DNA from: Sphingomonas cremea
Lineage (GTDB): Bacteria; Pseudomonadota; Alphaproteobacteria; Sphingomonadales; Sphingomonadaceae
Direction of reading: 5' to 3'
NCBI RefSeq assembly: GCF_021502585.1
Contig: NZ_JAKFGM010000003.1
Location: 124,001 to 188,000 of the forward strand
DNA length: 64,000 bases
Shown in pieces: positions 1-8,401 of this stretch. The notes under the pieces are model-generated. The model made no database searches and was not told the DNA's origin. It worked only from the letters and a program-made list of their open reading frames with translations. Position numbers and translations under genes: made by a program. Each line of letters starts with the position of its first letter. Position 1 is the stretch's first letter.

Positions 1-283
1 TGCTCGCCGCGTGAATGGCCGCAATCGCCGTGGGGATGAGAATCAGGGCGACCAGGACGCCTCCCAACAGCATGGCAGCCCTGCCCGGCCTCCATCCCTT
101 CGCCAGCAACTTCTCCTGCAGCGGATTGAAGCAGATGGCGAGGATGATCGTCCACAGCAGCAGGCCCACGAAGGGCAATAGCAATTGGATACAAAGCGCT
201 ATCAGCAGCGCCGTCAGGAGTAGCGGCAGCAGGAGATCAATGAGATTCTGGACCGGCCTGGTCCCGCCCGACGTCGTCGCCAT
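1..283 (-). CDS. AI-2E/PerM-family membrane permease, N-terminal fragment
   Basis: The frame starts at an ATG at 283 and is still open at the window edge, so only about 94 N-terminal residues are visible. A GGGG-type ribosome-binding site lies just upstream. Residues about 13-52 form a hydrophobic hairpin ending in an FNPL-x-EKL motif, and a further hydrophobic stretch spans about 69-92. This pattern is typical of the start of AI-2E exporter/PerM-type permeases, which usually have 350-400 residues. Family members have been linked to autoinducer-2, ions or osmolytes, so the substrate cannot be told from this piece. The family call rests on the N-terminus alone. Confidence 0.72.
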   Translation of the reverse strand, partial: MATTSGGTRPVQNLIDLLLPLLLTALLIALCIQLLLPFVGLLLWTIILAICFNPLQEKLLAKGWRPGRAAMLLGGVLVALILIPTAIAAIHAAS

Positions 284-388
284 ATGCCACCCCTATTTTG
301 CCAGAGGTTGAGCCCTCGGGCCCGGACCTTCGGATTAGTGGCAGTTTCTAACCTAATGTATCGGGGGAAACCCCGGTATATGGCCGTC

Positions 389-1807
389 CTAGACGAGCTT
401 ACCGGGGTTCATCAGCTTGTGGGGGTCCAGCGCCGCCTTGATCGCCCTGATTGTCCGCATTCGATCCGGCGAAAGTCGCTCCAGCTCGTCCCGCTTCATC
501 TGGCCGATGCCATGTTCGGCGCTGATCGAGCCGCCAATCGCCGTTACGAGGTCGTCAACCAATTGCGTTACTGCGGGCCCCTCCCGTTGGAGCCAGTCCG
601 CTCCCCCCCGCTCGCCAGCACGAACATGAAAATGGATGTTCCCGTCGCCCAAATGACCGAACCCAGAGGCATGGGTACCGGGAAATGCTTGTTCAATCTC
701 TGCAGCGGCGTCTGCCATGAACCGAGGCATGAGGTCGACCGGAACCGAGATGTCATGCTGGGTTGCGGGCCCAAAGGCAGCGCGCTCGGCCTCTGACAGG
801 CTGTCGCGAATTCGCCAGAAGGCCTCCGCCTGCGCTTCGCTGGATGAGATAACAGCGTTTTCGACCATGCCCTTGTCGACAAGCGGTGCAAGCAGGCGAG
901 CCAGCAAATCCTCAGGCGGTTCATCGCCGGGCTGACTGACGGTCGCCTCGACCAGCGCATGCCATGCATGGACGCCGTCCAATGGTGCACGCAGATCGGC
1001 AATATGATCGAGCGCCGCCTCCAGTGATTCCCGAGGCAAGATTTCGAAACCTTCAATCCTGTCGGTGCCCGCTTCCAGCGCGCGCAGAGTGTCGAGTGCA
1101 GCCTGCGGACTGGCCAGCCCGAGCCATGCCACGGCGCGCGAATGGATTGCGGGGAACAGCTTGAGCCTGGCAGCGGTAACGATTCCCAGCGTTCCTTCTG
1201 CGCCAATCAGCAGTTGGTCCAGACTGTACCCGCGATTGTCCTTCTTGAGACCGGAAAGGCCGTCATGGACGGTTCCGTCGGGTAGCACCGCCTCTATTCC
1301 ATCGACCAGCGCCCGCATCGGCCCGAACCGCAGCACCTGCGTGCCGCCAGCATTGGTTGAAATGAGCCCCCCGATCGTTGCACTGCCCTTGGCGCCGAGC
1401 GTCAGTGGAAAGCGGACGCCCTTGGCAGCGACCGCTTCATGAAGGGTTTGCAGGATGACGCCTGCCTCGACCACGGCCCGCATGGTGCCCTTCTCGATCG
1501 AGCGAATGCGGTTCATCCGCCTCAATGACAGGATCAGCGCGGACCCATCTGCCGGAGGCGTCGCCCCGCCGACCATCGACGTATTGCCGCCCTGCGGCAC
1601 CAGCGCGATCTCCAACTCGGCCGCTAGTGCAATCATCGCCGCGACTTCTTCAGTCGATCCCGGCTGCAGGATGGCGTCCGACCTACCATGCCATCGGCCT
1701 CGCCAGTCGGTCAGCCACGGTTCGATGTCTGCCGGCTCAGTGACCGCCGCGCGCTCGCCAAAACGAGCCCGGACACTGTCAATCAGCTGTTGGCGCGCGC
1801 CTGTCAT
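389..1807 (-). CDS. FAD-linked 2-hydroxyacid dehydrogenase (GlcD/D-2-hydroxyglutarate dehydrogenase type)
   Basis: The 472-residue protein has the VAO/PCMH FAD-binding domain in its first half, with the glycine-rich PQGGNTSMVGG loop at about 71-81, and an FAD-oxidase C-terminal domain. The latter carries GFGHLGDGNIHFHV at about 382-395, EHGIG at about 431-435 and a terminal NPGK. Family members oxidise D-lactate, glycolate or D-2-hydroxyglutarate and pass electrons to a soluble or membrane acceptor. The exact substrate cannot be read from sequence. The start at 1807 overlaps the stop of the upstream amidohydrolase by four bases (ATGA), so the two are probably translationally coupled. An upstream in-frame ATG at 1888 lies inside the amidohydrolase gene and is unlikely to be used. 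Confidence 0.88.
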   Translation of the reverse strand: MTGARQQLIDSVRARFGERAAVTEPADIEPWLTDWRGRWHGRSDAILQPGSTEEVAAMIALAAELEIALVPQGGNTSMVGGATPPADGSALILSLRRMNRIRSIEKGTMRAVVEAGVILQTLHEAVAAKGVRFPLTLGAKGSATIGGLISTNAGGTQVLRFGPMRALVDGIEAVLPDGTVHDGLSGLKKDNRGYSLDQLLIGAEGTLGIVTAARLKLFPAIHSRAVAWLGLASPQAALDTLRALEAGTDRIEGFEILPRESLEAALDHIADLRAPLDGVHAWHALVEATVSQPGDEPPEDLLARLLAPLVDKGMVENAVISSSEAQAEAFWRIRDSLSEAERAAFGPATQHDISVPVDLMPRFMADAAAEIEQAFPGTHASGFGHLGDGNIHFHVRAGERGGADWLQREGPAVTQLVDDLVTAIGGSISAEHGIGQMKRDELERLSPDRMRTIRAIKAALDPHKLMNPGKLV

Positions 1808-3123
1808 TTCCGGGCCCAGCGATCGCAGCGCTCGGCCGCGTCGCCGCGATAAATCAGCCGGCCGCCCTGGATCACACCATCTATGCATTGGAGAACGGTA
1901 ATATCGACCAGCGGATCGCGACCGACCGCAACGAAATCGGCTACGTGACCGGCCGTAACAGAGCCCAGCTCCTCATGTCCCAGGGCCTTGGCAGCTTCGC
2001 TGGTTGCACTTGCAAGCGCCTGCATCGGCGTCATGCCATAGCGGACCATATAGCCGAACTGGCGGGCATTGAGGCCGTGCGGATAGACACCCGCATCCGT
2101 GCCGTACGTCAGCGGCACGCCAAGTTTCACTGCCTTGGCAAAGCCCTGGCGTTGAAGGTCGGTCGTGTCGCGGTTCTTCTTCAAATATTCGGCAGGCCAA
2201 TGGTCGCGGGTTCCAATCTCGTCGATCCAGTCGCCGTCATAGATATCCATGTCGAGCCAGACGCCACGATCCTTCGCAAGCCGAAGCCCTTCATCGTCGA
2301 CTAGCGAAGCATGCTCGATCGTTCGGGCGCCAGCCCGAATCGCCGCCTTAATTCCTTCCGCGCCGTGGGCATGCGCGATGCAATATTTCCCAAGAACCTT
2401 GGCCTCGTCACATGCCGCCTGCATTTCCTCGGGAGTCAGCTCCAGCGCCCCGGGTTCGCTGCCGATCGCGAGGACCGCACCGGTCGCTATCAGCTTGATG
2501 AAGTCGGCGCCGCTGCCGATGAGGTTCCGCACCTTCTGGCGCGCATCAACTGGGCCGCGCACCTCGCCGATCCGGAATTCCGGCCCGATCACGGTTCCCG
2601 GCTTCGCCCCGGTGACCGCGCCCCCGCCGCCCGGAATCGTAATATAGCCGCCCGCCACGAACATTCGCGGTCCTTCGACTTCGCCCGCCGCGATCGCATT
2701 GCGAAGTGCGACATCGGTTAGCCCGCGATAGACGCCGACGTCGCGAACCGTGGTGAAGCCCGCGTGAAGCGTGATACGCGCCATTTCGGCGCCCTTGAGG
2801 ACGGTCGCTCCCTCGCTGTGGGTCAGCGGCTCGGCCGGGTCATCGCCCTGACCATAGCCATCGGCCACATGGGTATGGAGATCGATCAGGCCGGGAAGGA
2901 CCCATTTGCTCGACCAATCGATCAACCGGCCATCGGCACGCACGCCTTTCCATGGCCGATCACTAACGATCTTGCCATCGGTGATGATCAACTCCCGGTC
3001 ATGGGTGACCGTCCCCGTTCCCGGGTCGATCAGGTGGCCGGCGCGCAGCTGGACCGTTTCTGCGCCCGCGGACGCGGAAAATGATGCCGCCAGCATCAAC
3101 ATACCCATCAGCCTGACTTGCAT
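1804..3123 (-). CDS. exported amidohydrolase, imidazolonepropionase/dipeptidase-like (COG1228 type)
   Basis: The 439-residue precursor has an N-terminal signal peptide of about 22 residues ending ASAGA. The metal-dependent TIM-barrel motifs are complete: HTH after GLID (first metal pair), a lysine in DFIKLIATG, histidines in AHAHG and IEHASL, and the catalytic aspartate in YGTDAG. Related enzymes, some crystallised from Caulobacter, act as Xaa-Arg/Lys or Xaa-Pro dipeptidases, so periplasmic peptide hydrolysis is the best inference. ATG 3123 is preceded by a clear GAGGAG site; longer in-frame starts lack the signal peptide at the N-terminus. Two paralogues lie at 21264-22547 and 24025-25308. 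The 3' end is ATGA-coupled to the FAD dehydrogenase. Confidence 0.87.
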   Translation of the reverse strand: MQVRLMGMLMLAASFSASAGAETVQLRAGHLIDPGTGTVTHDRELIITDGKIVSDRPWKGVRADGRLIDWSSKWVLPGLIDLHTHVADGYGQGDDPAEPLTHSEGATVLKGAEMARITLHAGFTTVRDVGVYRGLTDVALRNAIAAGEVEGPRMFVAGGYITIPGGGGAVTGAKPGTVIGPEFRIGEVRGPVDARQKVRNLIGSGADFIKLIATGAVLAIGSEPGALELTPEEMQAACDEAKVLGKYCIAHAHGAEGIKAAIRAGARTIEHASLVDDEGLRLAKDRGVWLDMDIYDGDWIDEIGTRDHWPAEYLKKNRDTTDLQRQGFAKAVKLGVPLTYGTDAGVYPHGLNARQFGYMVRYGMTPMQALASATSEAAKALGHEELGSVTAGHVADFVAVGRDPLVDITVLQCIDGVIQGGRLIYRGDAAERCDRWARK

Positions 3124-3184
3124 CTTACATCTCCTCGTCACGCATGGGCTTTGCAAAGGCGGGCGTCCGAGGCAAGGTGCCGCC

Positions 3185-3682
3185 ATGGCCCGCCCTCCAA
3201 TTACCATTGTCCTCGCCCGTGCTATCAATGGCGTCATCGGCAAGGATAATCGGCTGCCTTGGCACATTCCCGGCGATTTGAAGCGGTTTAAAGCGCTGAC
3301 AATGGGCAGCGCGATGATCATGGGACGCAAGACCTTCGACAGCCTTCCCGGAATCCTCCCGGGTCGCCGGCACATCGTCATGACTCGCGATCACGACTGG
3401 CAGGTTGAAGGGGTCGAGGTGGCGTATGACGTCGATAGCGCGATCAAGACGGCAGGATCGACGCCGATTTCGGTCATCGGCGGCGCGGCGATCTTCGGAC
3501 TGTTTGAGCCGCTTGCCGACAAGATCGAATTGACCGAGGTGATTGCAGAGGTCGATGGCGACGTGACGATGCCCGACCTCCGTTCGAGCGAGCGCTGGCG
3601 GGAAGTCGCCAGCGAAGACCATATGCCAACAGCCGGCACGCCCGCCTGGCGTACGGTGACATTGGTAAAAGCCAAGGCCTAA
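3185..3682 (+). CDS. folA: dihydrofolate reductase
   Basis: This 165-residue enzyme reduces dihydrofolate to tetrahydrofolate with NADPH in the cytoplasm. It begins with the DHFR signature INGVIGKDNRLPWHIPGDLKRFK, in which the Asp of IPGDL is the active-site acid. MGRKTFDSL and GGAAIF form the NADPH-binding and glycine-rich segments. Length and motif order are those of ordinary bacterial chromosomal DHFR. The ATG at 3185 was chosen because it gives the usual short N-terminus; the longer open frame upstream runs antisense through the amidohydrolase gene. It is divergent from that amidohydrolase and its stop overlaps the end of the convergent SRPBCC gene by four bases. Confidence 0.95.
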   Translation: MARPPITIVLARAINGVIGKDNRLPWHIPGDLKRFKALTMGSAMIMGRKTFDSLPGILPGRRHIVMTRDHDWQVEGVEVAYDVDSAIKTAGSTPISVIGGAAIFGLFEPLADKIELTEVIAEVDGDVTMPDLRSSERWREVASEDHMPTAGTPAWRTVTLVKAKA

Positions 3683-4206
3683 CGCTTCGGCGCTCCTCCC
3701 GCCGCAAACACGCGGAACCGCTTCATTTGTTCACCCAGCACCTGGTCGACCGCAGTTGCCAGTTTTTCCGCGTTGCCGTTGGCAAAACCCGCAGCGCGGT
3801 AATTCATCGTGACGCGCGATCCGCCCGCGATTCGCTCAACCTTGACGTCCATCACGCCTGTCGTGGCTTCGTAGAGCAACGGCCCGAGACTGCCAGTCAA
3901 CACCACCCGCTCGCCGGGTTGAAGGTAGGCGACCCGCAAATGCTCGATCCCACCGCCGCCTTCCAGCGTTTCGCAGAAGCAGCCCCCCGGTCGCATCTGC
4001 AGCGACAATCGCGCCGCATCGCCGGAGTAGGTATGGTCCTTGGACCACCACTGCGCGACCTCACCGAACGCGCTGAAGGCCTTTGGTTGGGGAATGACGA
4101 GATTAACGACATGCTGAATCTCAAAGCCATGCGGCTCGGCGCTGATCACTTCAGCGGCGGCAGGAGTGGCGAATAGGGCAGTGAGACCTAAAAACAGGAA
4201 CCGCAT
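3679..4206 (-). CDS. exported SRPBCC (START/Bet v1-fold) protein
   Basis: A 175-residue protein with a short signal peptide (MRFLFLGLTALFATPAAA). The mature part resembles SRPBCC/AHSA1-like domains: a strand-rich start, a W-W-S segment, and the long C-terminal helix ending in EQMKRF. The fold usually binds a hydrophobic ligand, but nothing here names one. The ATG at 4206 is used because it places the signal peptide at the N-terminus; the reading frame extends further up only through the palindromic repeat at 4221-4292. It lies downstream of adk on the same strand with the repeat in between, and converges with folA. Confidence 0.75.
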   Translation of the reverse strand: MRFLFLGLTALFATPAAAEVISAEPHGFEIQHVVNLVIPQPKAFSAFGEVAQWWSKDHTYSGDAARLSLQMRPGGCFCETLEGGGGIEHLRVAYLQPGERVVLTGSLGPLLYEATTGVMDVKVERIAGGSRVTMNYRAAGFANGNAEKLATAVDQVLGEQMKRFRVFAAGGAPKR

Positions 4207-4220
4207 AACAACCCCCTTCT

Positions 4221-4292
4221 CGTCATTGCGAGGAGCGCAGCGACGCGGCAATCCAGGTATCGCCGGATTGCTTCGCTACGCTCGCAATGACG
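4221..4292. repeat. extragenic palindromic (REP/MITE-like) repeat
   Basis: A long imperfect inverted repeat fills most of the gap between adk and the SRPBCC gene. It starts CGTCATTGCGAG and ends CTCGCAATGACG; the arms share CGTCATTGCGAG, AGCG and GCAATCC blocks around a short centre at about 4256-4264. From memory, similar CGTCATTGCGAG palindromes are dispersed between genes in many proteobacterial genomes. The transcript would fold into a strong hairpin and could protect or end the adk message. Confidence 0.75.
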
Positions 4293-4303
4293 AACCGGTT
4301 TGT

Positions 4304-4948
4304 CTAGCTATCGAGAACGGCGTCGATCGCCGCTGCAACCTCTTCGACGCTACCCATGCCATCGATCCGTCGGACCAGCCCCTTCTCTTCATAGTAGGGA
4401 AGGATCGGTGCGGTCTTGGCGCGATATTCGGCCATGCGGGTGCGAACCGTCTGCTCGTTGTCGTCGGGGCGCCGCTTGAATTCATGGCCGCCGCAGACAT
4501 CGCAGGTGCCTTCAACCTTTGGCCGGTGGAGGCTGTCATGATAGCCCGCGCCGCACGTCGCGCAGGTAAAGCGGCCTATAATACGGTCGACCAGCACTTC
4601 CTCATCGACGATCAGTTCGATCACATGGTTGAGCTTGCGGCCCCGCTCGCCGAGCAGGATCTCGAGCGCCTGCGCCTGGTGCTTCGTGCGCGGAAATCCG
4701 TCGAAGATGGCCCCGTGATCGCCCGCGCTGTCTAGCCGCTCGCCAATCAGCGCGGAAACGATCGCGTCCGAAACCAGCTCTCCCGCTTCCATGACCGCCT
4801 TGGCCTTGAGCCCGGTCGGCGTACCCTTGGCAACAGCTTCGCGAAGCATGTCGCCGGTCGACAGCTGGATCATGCCGCGATTGCGCTGCAGCCGCTGCGC
4901 CTGGGTTCCCTTGCCCGCCCCCGGAGGCCCCAGCAGGATAATGTCCAC
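4304..4948 (-). CDS. adk: adenylate kinase, zinc-LID type
   Basis: Catalyses AMP + ATP to 2 ADP in the cytoplasm. The 214-residue product has the P-loop GPPGAGKGT at residues 7-15, the DGFPRT motif and a long LID domain. The LID carries two cysteine pairs, CATC and CDVC, which marks the zinc-binding form. I place the start at GTG 4948, because the P-loop then has normal N-terminal spacing and a GGGAGG site lies about nine bases upstream. The upstream extension to 4999 is not conserved in character and overlaps secY. It follows secY by 34 bases, as in the classical spc operon. Confidence 0.94.
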   Translation of the reverse strand: MDIILLGPPGAGKGTQAQRLQRNRGMIQLSTGDMLREAVAKGTPTGLKAKAVMEAGELVSDAIVSALIGERLDSAGDHGAIFDGFPRTKHQAQALEILLGERGRKLNHVIELIVDEEVLVDRIIGRFTCATCGAGYHDSLHRPKVEGTCDVCGGHEFKRRPDDNEQTVRTRMAEYRAKTAPILPYYEEKGLVRRIDGMGSVEEVAAAIDAVLDS

Positions 4949-4982
4949 TTTTGAAGCCCTCCCCGTTGGCGCGGCGACACCG

Positions 4983-6353
4983 TTACCGGCGGCGCCCACC
5001 CTTCAACTTCGCCTTCTTGATCAGATCGCCATATTGGTGCGCGATCAAGTGGCTCTGAATCTGGCTGACCGTGTCCATTGTCACATTGACCACGATGAGC
5101 AAGCTGGTGCCTCCCAGGTAGAAGGGAACCCCCGCCTGGCTGAGCGCAATCTCCGGAATGAGGCAGATCGTCGTGAGGTAGGCAGCGCCGATCACGGTGA
5201 TACGGTTGAGCAAGTAATCGAAATAATGCTCGGTCGCCTTGCCGGGACGAATGCCGGGAATGAAGCCGCCATGACGCTTCAGATTCTCCGCGGTTTCCTC
5301 GGAGTTGAACTGCACCGCGGTGTAGAAGAAGCAGAAAAAGATGATGCCGGATGCGTAAAGCAGCAGGTAGAGCGGCGCTCCATGCTGCAAATAGGTGCTT
5401 ACGGTGATCAGCCAGTCGCTCGACGAATTGTCGGGCTGGCCCGCTCTGCCACCGGCGAATTGGAGGACCGTCAGCGGCATCAGCAGCAGCGACGAAGCGA
5501 AGATCGGCGGAATTACCCCCGCCGTGTTGATCTTGAGCGGCAAATGGCTGCGCTCTTGCTGCATCATTCCCCGGGCCGTCTGGCGCTTGGGATATTGGAT
5601 CAGAACCCGACGCTGGGCGCGCTCCATAAAACAGATGAACATGACCAGCACGACCACGGCGATCACGATGCCGAAGACCAGGATCGGGTCCAGCGTTCCG
5701 GAGCGACCGCCCTCGAACAGCTGGGCCAGGTGCCGCGGCATGGAGGCCACGATTCCGGCCATGATGATCAGCGAAACGCCGTTGCCGATGCCGCGGCTGG
5801 TGATCTGCTCGCCGATCCACATCAGGAATAGGGTTCCGCCGACCAAGCTGATCGTTGCAGCGACGCGGAACAGCATTCCGGGTTCGACCACTGCGGCGAC
5901 GCCCTGGGTCGCCGCCCAGCCTTCGAGGCCAACGGCGATGAAATAGCCTTGAACCGTCGTCAGCAGCACGGTCAGGTAGCGCGTATATTGGTTGAGCTTC
6001 TTGCGCCCCGTCTCGCCTTCTTTCTTGAGCACCTTCCAGGGCTCGTAGAGCGAGGCGCCCAACTGCACGACGATCGAGGCGGTGATGTAAGGCATCACGC
6101 CAAGTGCGACGATCGACATGCGCGACAGGCTGCCGCCAGAAAAAGTGTTGAAGAAGTCGAGCACGCCGCCCTGCTGCGTCTGGAACAGCGAAGCCAGCGC
6201 GCGCGGGTCGATGCCTGGGATCGGGACGAATGAAAGCAATCGGAATAGCACCAGCGCCCCAAGCGTGAACCACAGGCGCTTCTTTAGCTCGGTCGCCTTG
6301 GAGAAACTTGCCAGCGAAATATTGGCTGCCAACTGTTCGGCTGCGGATGCCAT
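4983..6353 (-). CDS. secY: preprotein translocase subunit SecY
   Basis: The 456-residue protein is the channel-forming subunit of the SecYEG translocon. It shows ten hydrophobic segments, the N-terminal FSKATELKKRLWFT stretch, the PGIDP motif after TM1, and the conserved C-terminal cytosolic region around PGIRPGKATEHYFDYLLNRIT. The C-terminus is basic. It lies in the spc position between rplO and adk, but a 103-base gap containing a terminator-like hairpin separates it from rplO, so its expression may be reduced relative to the ribosomal genes. Confidence 0.96.
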   Translation of the reverse strand: MASAAEQLAANISLASFSKATELKKRLWFTLGALVLFRLLSFVPIPGIDPRALASLFQTQQGGVLDFFNTFSGGSLSRMSIVALGVMPYITASIVVQLGASLYEPWKVLKKEGETGRKKLNQYTRYLTVLLTTVQGYFIAVGLEGWAATQGVAAVVEPGMLFRVAATISLVGGTLFLMWIGEQITSRGIGNGVSLIIMAGIVASMPRHLAQLFEGGRSGTLDPILVFGIVIAVVVLVMFICFMERAQRRVLIQYPKRQTARGMMQQERSHLPLKINTAGVIPPIFASSLLLMPLTVLQFAGGRAGQPDNSSSDWLITVSTYLQHGAPLYLLLYASGIIFFCFFYTAVQFNSEETAENLKRHGGFIPGIRPGKATEHYFDYLLNRITVIGAAYLTTICLIPEIALSQAGVPFYLGGTSLLIVVNVTMDTVSQIQSHLIAHQYGDLIKKAKLKGGRRR

Positions 6354-6365
6354 CGATTATCCCTA

Positions 6366-6405
6366 GAAAAATTTAGGCGGCGACGGGCATCAGCCCCCCG
6401 CCGCC
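6366..6405 (-). terminator. terminator/attenuator-like hairpin between rplO and secY
   Basis: On the reverse strand GGCGGCG pairs with CGCCGCC, then after a two-base internal mismatch GGGC pairs with GCCC, closing on a TGAT loop. The stem is followed by TAAATTTTTC. This is a good intrinsic terminator inside an operon that continues into secY, so partial read-through is more likely than full stop. Confidence 0.6.
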
Positions 6406-6456
6406 CGATATAGTCACTGGAAGGCCGTTGCGAAGCCCCCAATCCTTAGAAAGCAG

Positions 6457-7017
6457 TCAGGCCTTCGCCGCAGAGTTCTTGGCTGCCTTGTCGGCCAACC
6501 GCGCCTCGCGAGCCTTGCCCTTCTTGGCAGCGGCCAACGCGGCACTATCCTTCTTCTCCAGGATCTCAACCTTGCCGCCAGCCTTTTCGACCGCCTCGAT
6601 CGCGCCCTTCGACGCGCCGGCGACCTTGAAGCTGATCTTGGTCTTCAATTCGCCCTTGCCGAGCAGGCGGACGCCGTCCTTGCCCCCACGCGCCAAGCCA
6701 GCGGCCTTCAGCGCGCCATGGTCAAGCACACCCTTGATGTCGATCTTGCCGGCATCAATCAGCTTCTGGACGGCGCCAAGGTTCACCTCGGCATAATCCT
6801 TGGCGAAGATGTTGTTGAAGCCACGCTTCGGCAGCCGCATGTGGAGCGGCATCTGGCCGCCCTCGAAGCCCTTGATCGAAACGCCGGAGCGGCTCTTCTG
6901 GCCCTTCTGACCGCGGCCAGCGGTCTTGCCCAGGCCCGAACCGATGCCGCGACCGACGCGAACGCGGCTCTTGCGGGCACCAGGATTGTCGCGGAGTTCG
7001 TTGATCTTGATAGTCAT
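6457..7017 (-). CDS. rplO: 50S ribosomal protein L15
   Basis: The 186-residue protein begins [16 protein letters not shown] and has the glycine/arginine-rich segment [21 protein letters not shown] typical of L15, followed by the [17 protein letters not shown] signature. Bacterial L15 is usually about 145-160 residues. The extra length here is a C-terminal tail of alanine and lysine ([18 protein letters not shown] onwards). The ATG at 7017 restores the normal N-terminus; the frame extends above it without similarity. It is preceded by rpmD. Confidence 0.95.
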   Translation of the reverse strand: MTIKINELRDNPGARKSRVRVGRGIGSGLGKTAGRGQKGQKSRSGVSIKGFEGGQMPLHMRLPKRGFNNIFAKDYAEVNLGAVQKLIDAGKIDIKGVLDHGALKAAGLARGGKDGVRLLGKGELKTKISFKVAGASKGAIEAVEKAGGKVEILEKKDSAALAAAKKGKAREARLADKAAKNSAAKA

Positions 7018-7090
7018 GTCTTGCACTCGCTTTCGCTTTTGTCGCGCATGAGGCCGGTCGGCTGAGCCGCCGGCCCCGATACTCAAATGG

Positions 7091-7267
7091 TTAGTCTTCG
7101 ACCTTCAGCAGGTGCGCGACCTTGCGCACTTGGCCGAGCACTTCCGGCGTGGCTTCGACCTCAACCGTGCGATGCATCTTGTTGAGGCCCAGGCCGACGA
7201 GGGTCGCCCGCTGGGTCTTGTGACGGCGGATCGGCGATCCGGTCTGGGTGATCTTGATCTTGGCCAT
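7091..7267 (-). CDS. rpmD: 50S ribosomal protein L30
   Basis: A short gene of 58 codons between rpsE and rplO. The translation begins [17 protein letters not shown] and continues [18 protein letters not shown], which is the L30 signature, and ends in [10 protein letters not shown]. Length matches bacterial L30 (about 60). The start lies seven bases after the rpsE stop, in the standard spc operon position. Confidence 0.95.
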   Translation of the reverse strand: MAKIKITQTGSPIRRHKTQRATLVGLGLNKMHRTVEVEATPEVLGQVRKVAHLLKVED

Positions 7268-7273
7268 CACTGA

Positions 7274-8044
7274 TTACTCCGTGACCGCGTCGGCGGTCGC
7301 TTCCGCCTCGGCGGCGGCCAGGCCGCCACGACCGAGAAGGTCGGCGACCTTCTTGCCACGGCGCTGCGCGACCGAACGAGGGCTGGTCTGATCCTTCAGC
7401 GCCTCGAAGGTCGCACGGATCATGTTGTAGGGGTTCGACGTGCCGACCGACTTGGTGACCACGTCGTGGACGCCAAGGCTCTCGAACACGGCGCGCATCG
7501 GGCCGCCGGCAATGATACCGGTACCGGCCGGAGCGGCGCGAACCGCGACCTTGCCGGCGCCGAAGTGGCCCTTGCCGTCATGATGCAGCGTGCGGCCATC
7601 GCGCAGCGGAACGCGGATCATCGCCTTCTTGGCGGCCGCAGTCGCCTTGGAGATGGCTTCCGGCACTTCGCGAGCCTTGCCGTGACCGAAGCCGGCGCGG
7701 CCCTTGCCGTCGCCAACCACGACCAGCGCGGCAAAACCGAAGCGCTTGCCGCCCTTCACAGTCTTGGAGACGCGGTTGATGTGAACGAGCTTTTCAATCA
7801 GCTCCTCGCCACCCTCGTCGTCGCCACCGCGACCGCCACGGCGATCGTCGCGACGACCGCGGTTGCCGCCGCGATTGTCACGGCCACCGCCGCCACGACC
7901 ACGGCCGCCACGCGGACCGCGAGCTTCGCGGCCTTCCGGAGCGCCGGGAGCGGCCTCAGCCGGAGCGGCTTCAACCGGAACCTGGGGCTCGGCAGTCGCT
8001 TCGGTGGGAGCTTCCACCTGCGGGGTTTCGTTTTCGTCAGCCAT
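7274..8044 (-). CDS. rpsE: 30S ribosomal protein S5 with long RG-rich N-terminal extension
   Basis: The 256-residue protein contains a normal S5 core from about residue 80: [19 protein letters not shown], the double-stranded RNA-binding domain, [20 protein letters not shown], and the C-terminal domain to [10 protein letters not shown]5 of most bacteria has 160-175 residues. The additional first ~78 residues are an acidic/proline-alanine stretch followed by an arginine-glycine-rich block ([14 protein letters not shown] and similar) and DDEGGEEL. There is also an alanine/glutamate tail. The start at 8044 directly abuts the rplR stop and no internal start has a better context. S5 acts in decoding fidelity and in the mRNA entry channel. 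Confidence 0.95.
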   Translation of the reverse strand: MADENETPQVEAPTEATAEPQVPVEAAPAEAAPGAPEGREARGPRGGRGRGGGGRDNRGGNRGRRDDRRGGRGGDDEGGEELIEKLVHINRVSKTVKGGKRFGFAALVVVGDGKGRAGFGHGKAREVPEAISKATAAAKKAMIRVPLRDGRTLHHDGKGHFGAGKVAVRAAPAGTGIIAGGPMRAVFESLGVHDVVTKSVGTSNPYNMIRATFEALKDQTSPRSVAQRRGKKVADLLGRGGLAAAEAEATADAVTE

Positions 8045-8398
8045 TTAGAACTCCAATCCGCCTTCGCGGGCGGCATCGGCCAGGGCCTTTACCCGACCAT
8101 GGAACAGGAAGCCGCCGCGGTCGAACACGACCGCCGAAACGCCCGCCTTCTTGGCGCGCTCGGCCAGGGTCTTGCCGACTTCGGCAGCACCGTCGCGAGT
8201 TGCGCTGGTCTTGCCGCGCAAATCCTTATCCAGCGTCGAGGCCGAAACCAGCGTCTTGCCGGCAGCATCGTCAATGACCTGGGCATAGATATGCTTGCCT
8301 GAGCGGTGAACCGACAGACGCGGCTTGCCCGCGGCGCGCGCACGAAGCGCGGTGCGGACACGGCGCCGGCGGCGATCGAAGAGAGAGAGTTTAGCCAT
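8045..8398 (-). CDS. rplR: 50S ribosomal protein L18
   Basis: A 117-residue protein that binds 5S rRNA at the central protuberance. The sequence runs [20 protein letters not shown], then [19 protein letters not shown] and the conserved end [26 protein letters not shown]. Length and order match the family. It is packed directly against rpsE, with three bases to rplF. Confidence 0.96.
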   Translation of the reverse strand: MAKLSLFDRRRRRVRTALRARAAGKPRLSVHRSGKHIYAQVIDDAAGKTLVSASTLDKDLRGKTSATRDGAAEVGKTLAERAKKAGVSAVVFDRGGFLFHGRVKALADAAREGGLEF

Positions 8399-8401
8399 GG
8401 C

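Noticed and set aside
362..375. CGGGG-GAAA-CCCCG hairpin downstream of the FAD dehydrogenase gene
   Set aside because: The stem has only five pairs and no U-run follows on the relevant strand, so I do not call it a terminator.
4870..6273. 467-codon reverse-strand frame overlapping secY in another frame
   Set aside because: Its product is rich in Arg, His and Asp with no motif, while the secY frame is complete and conserved.
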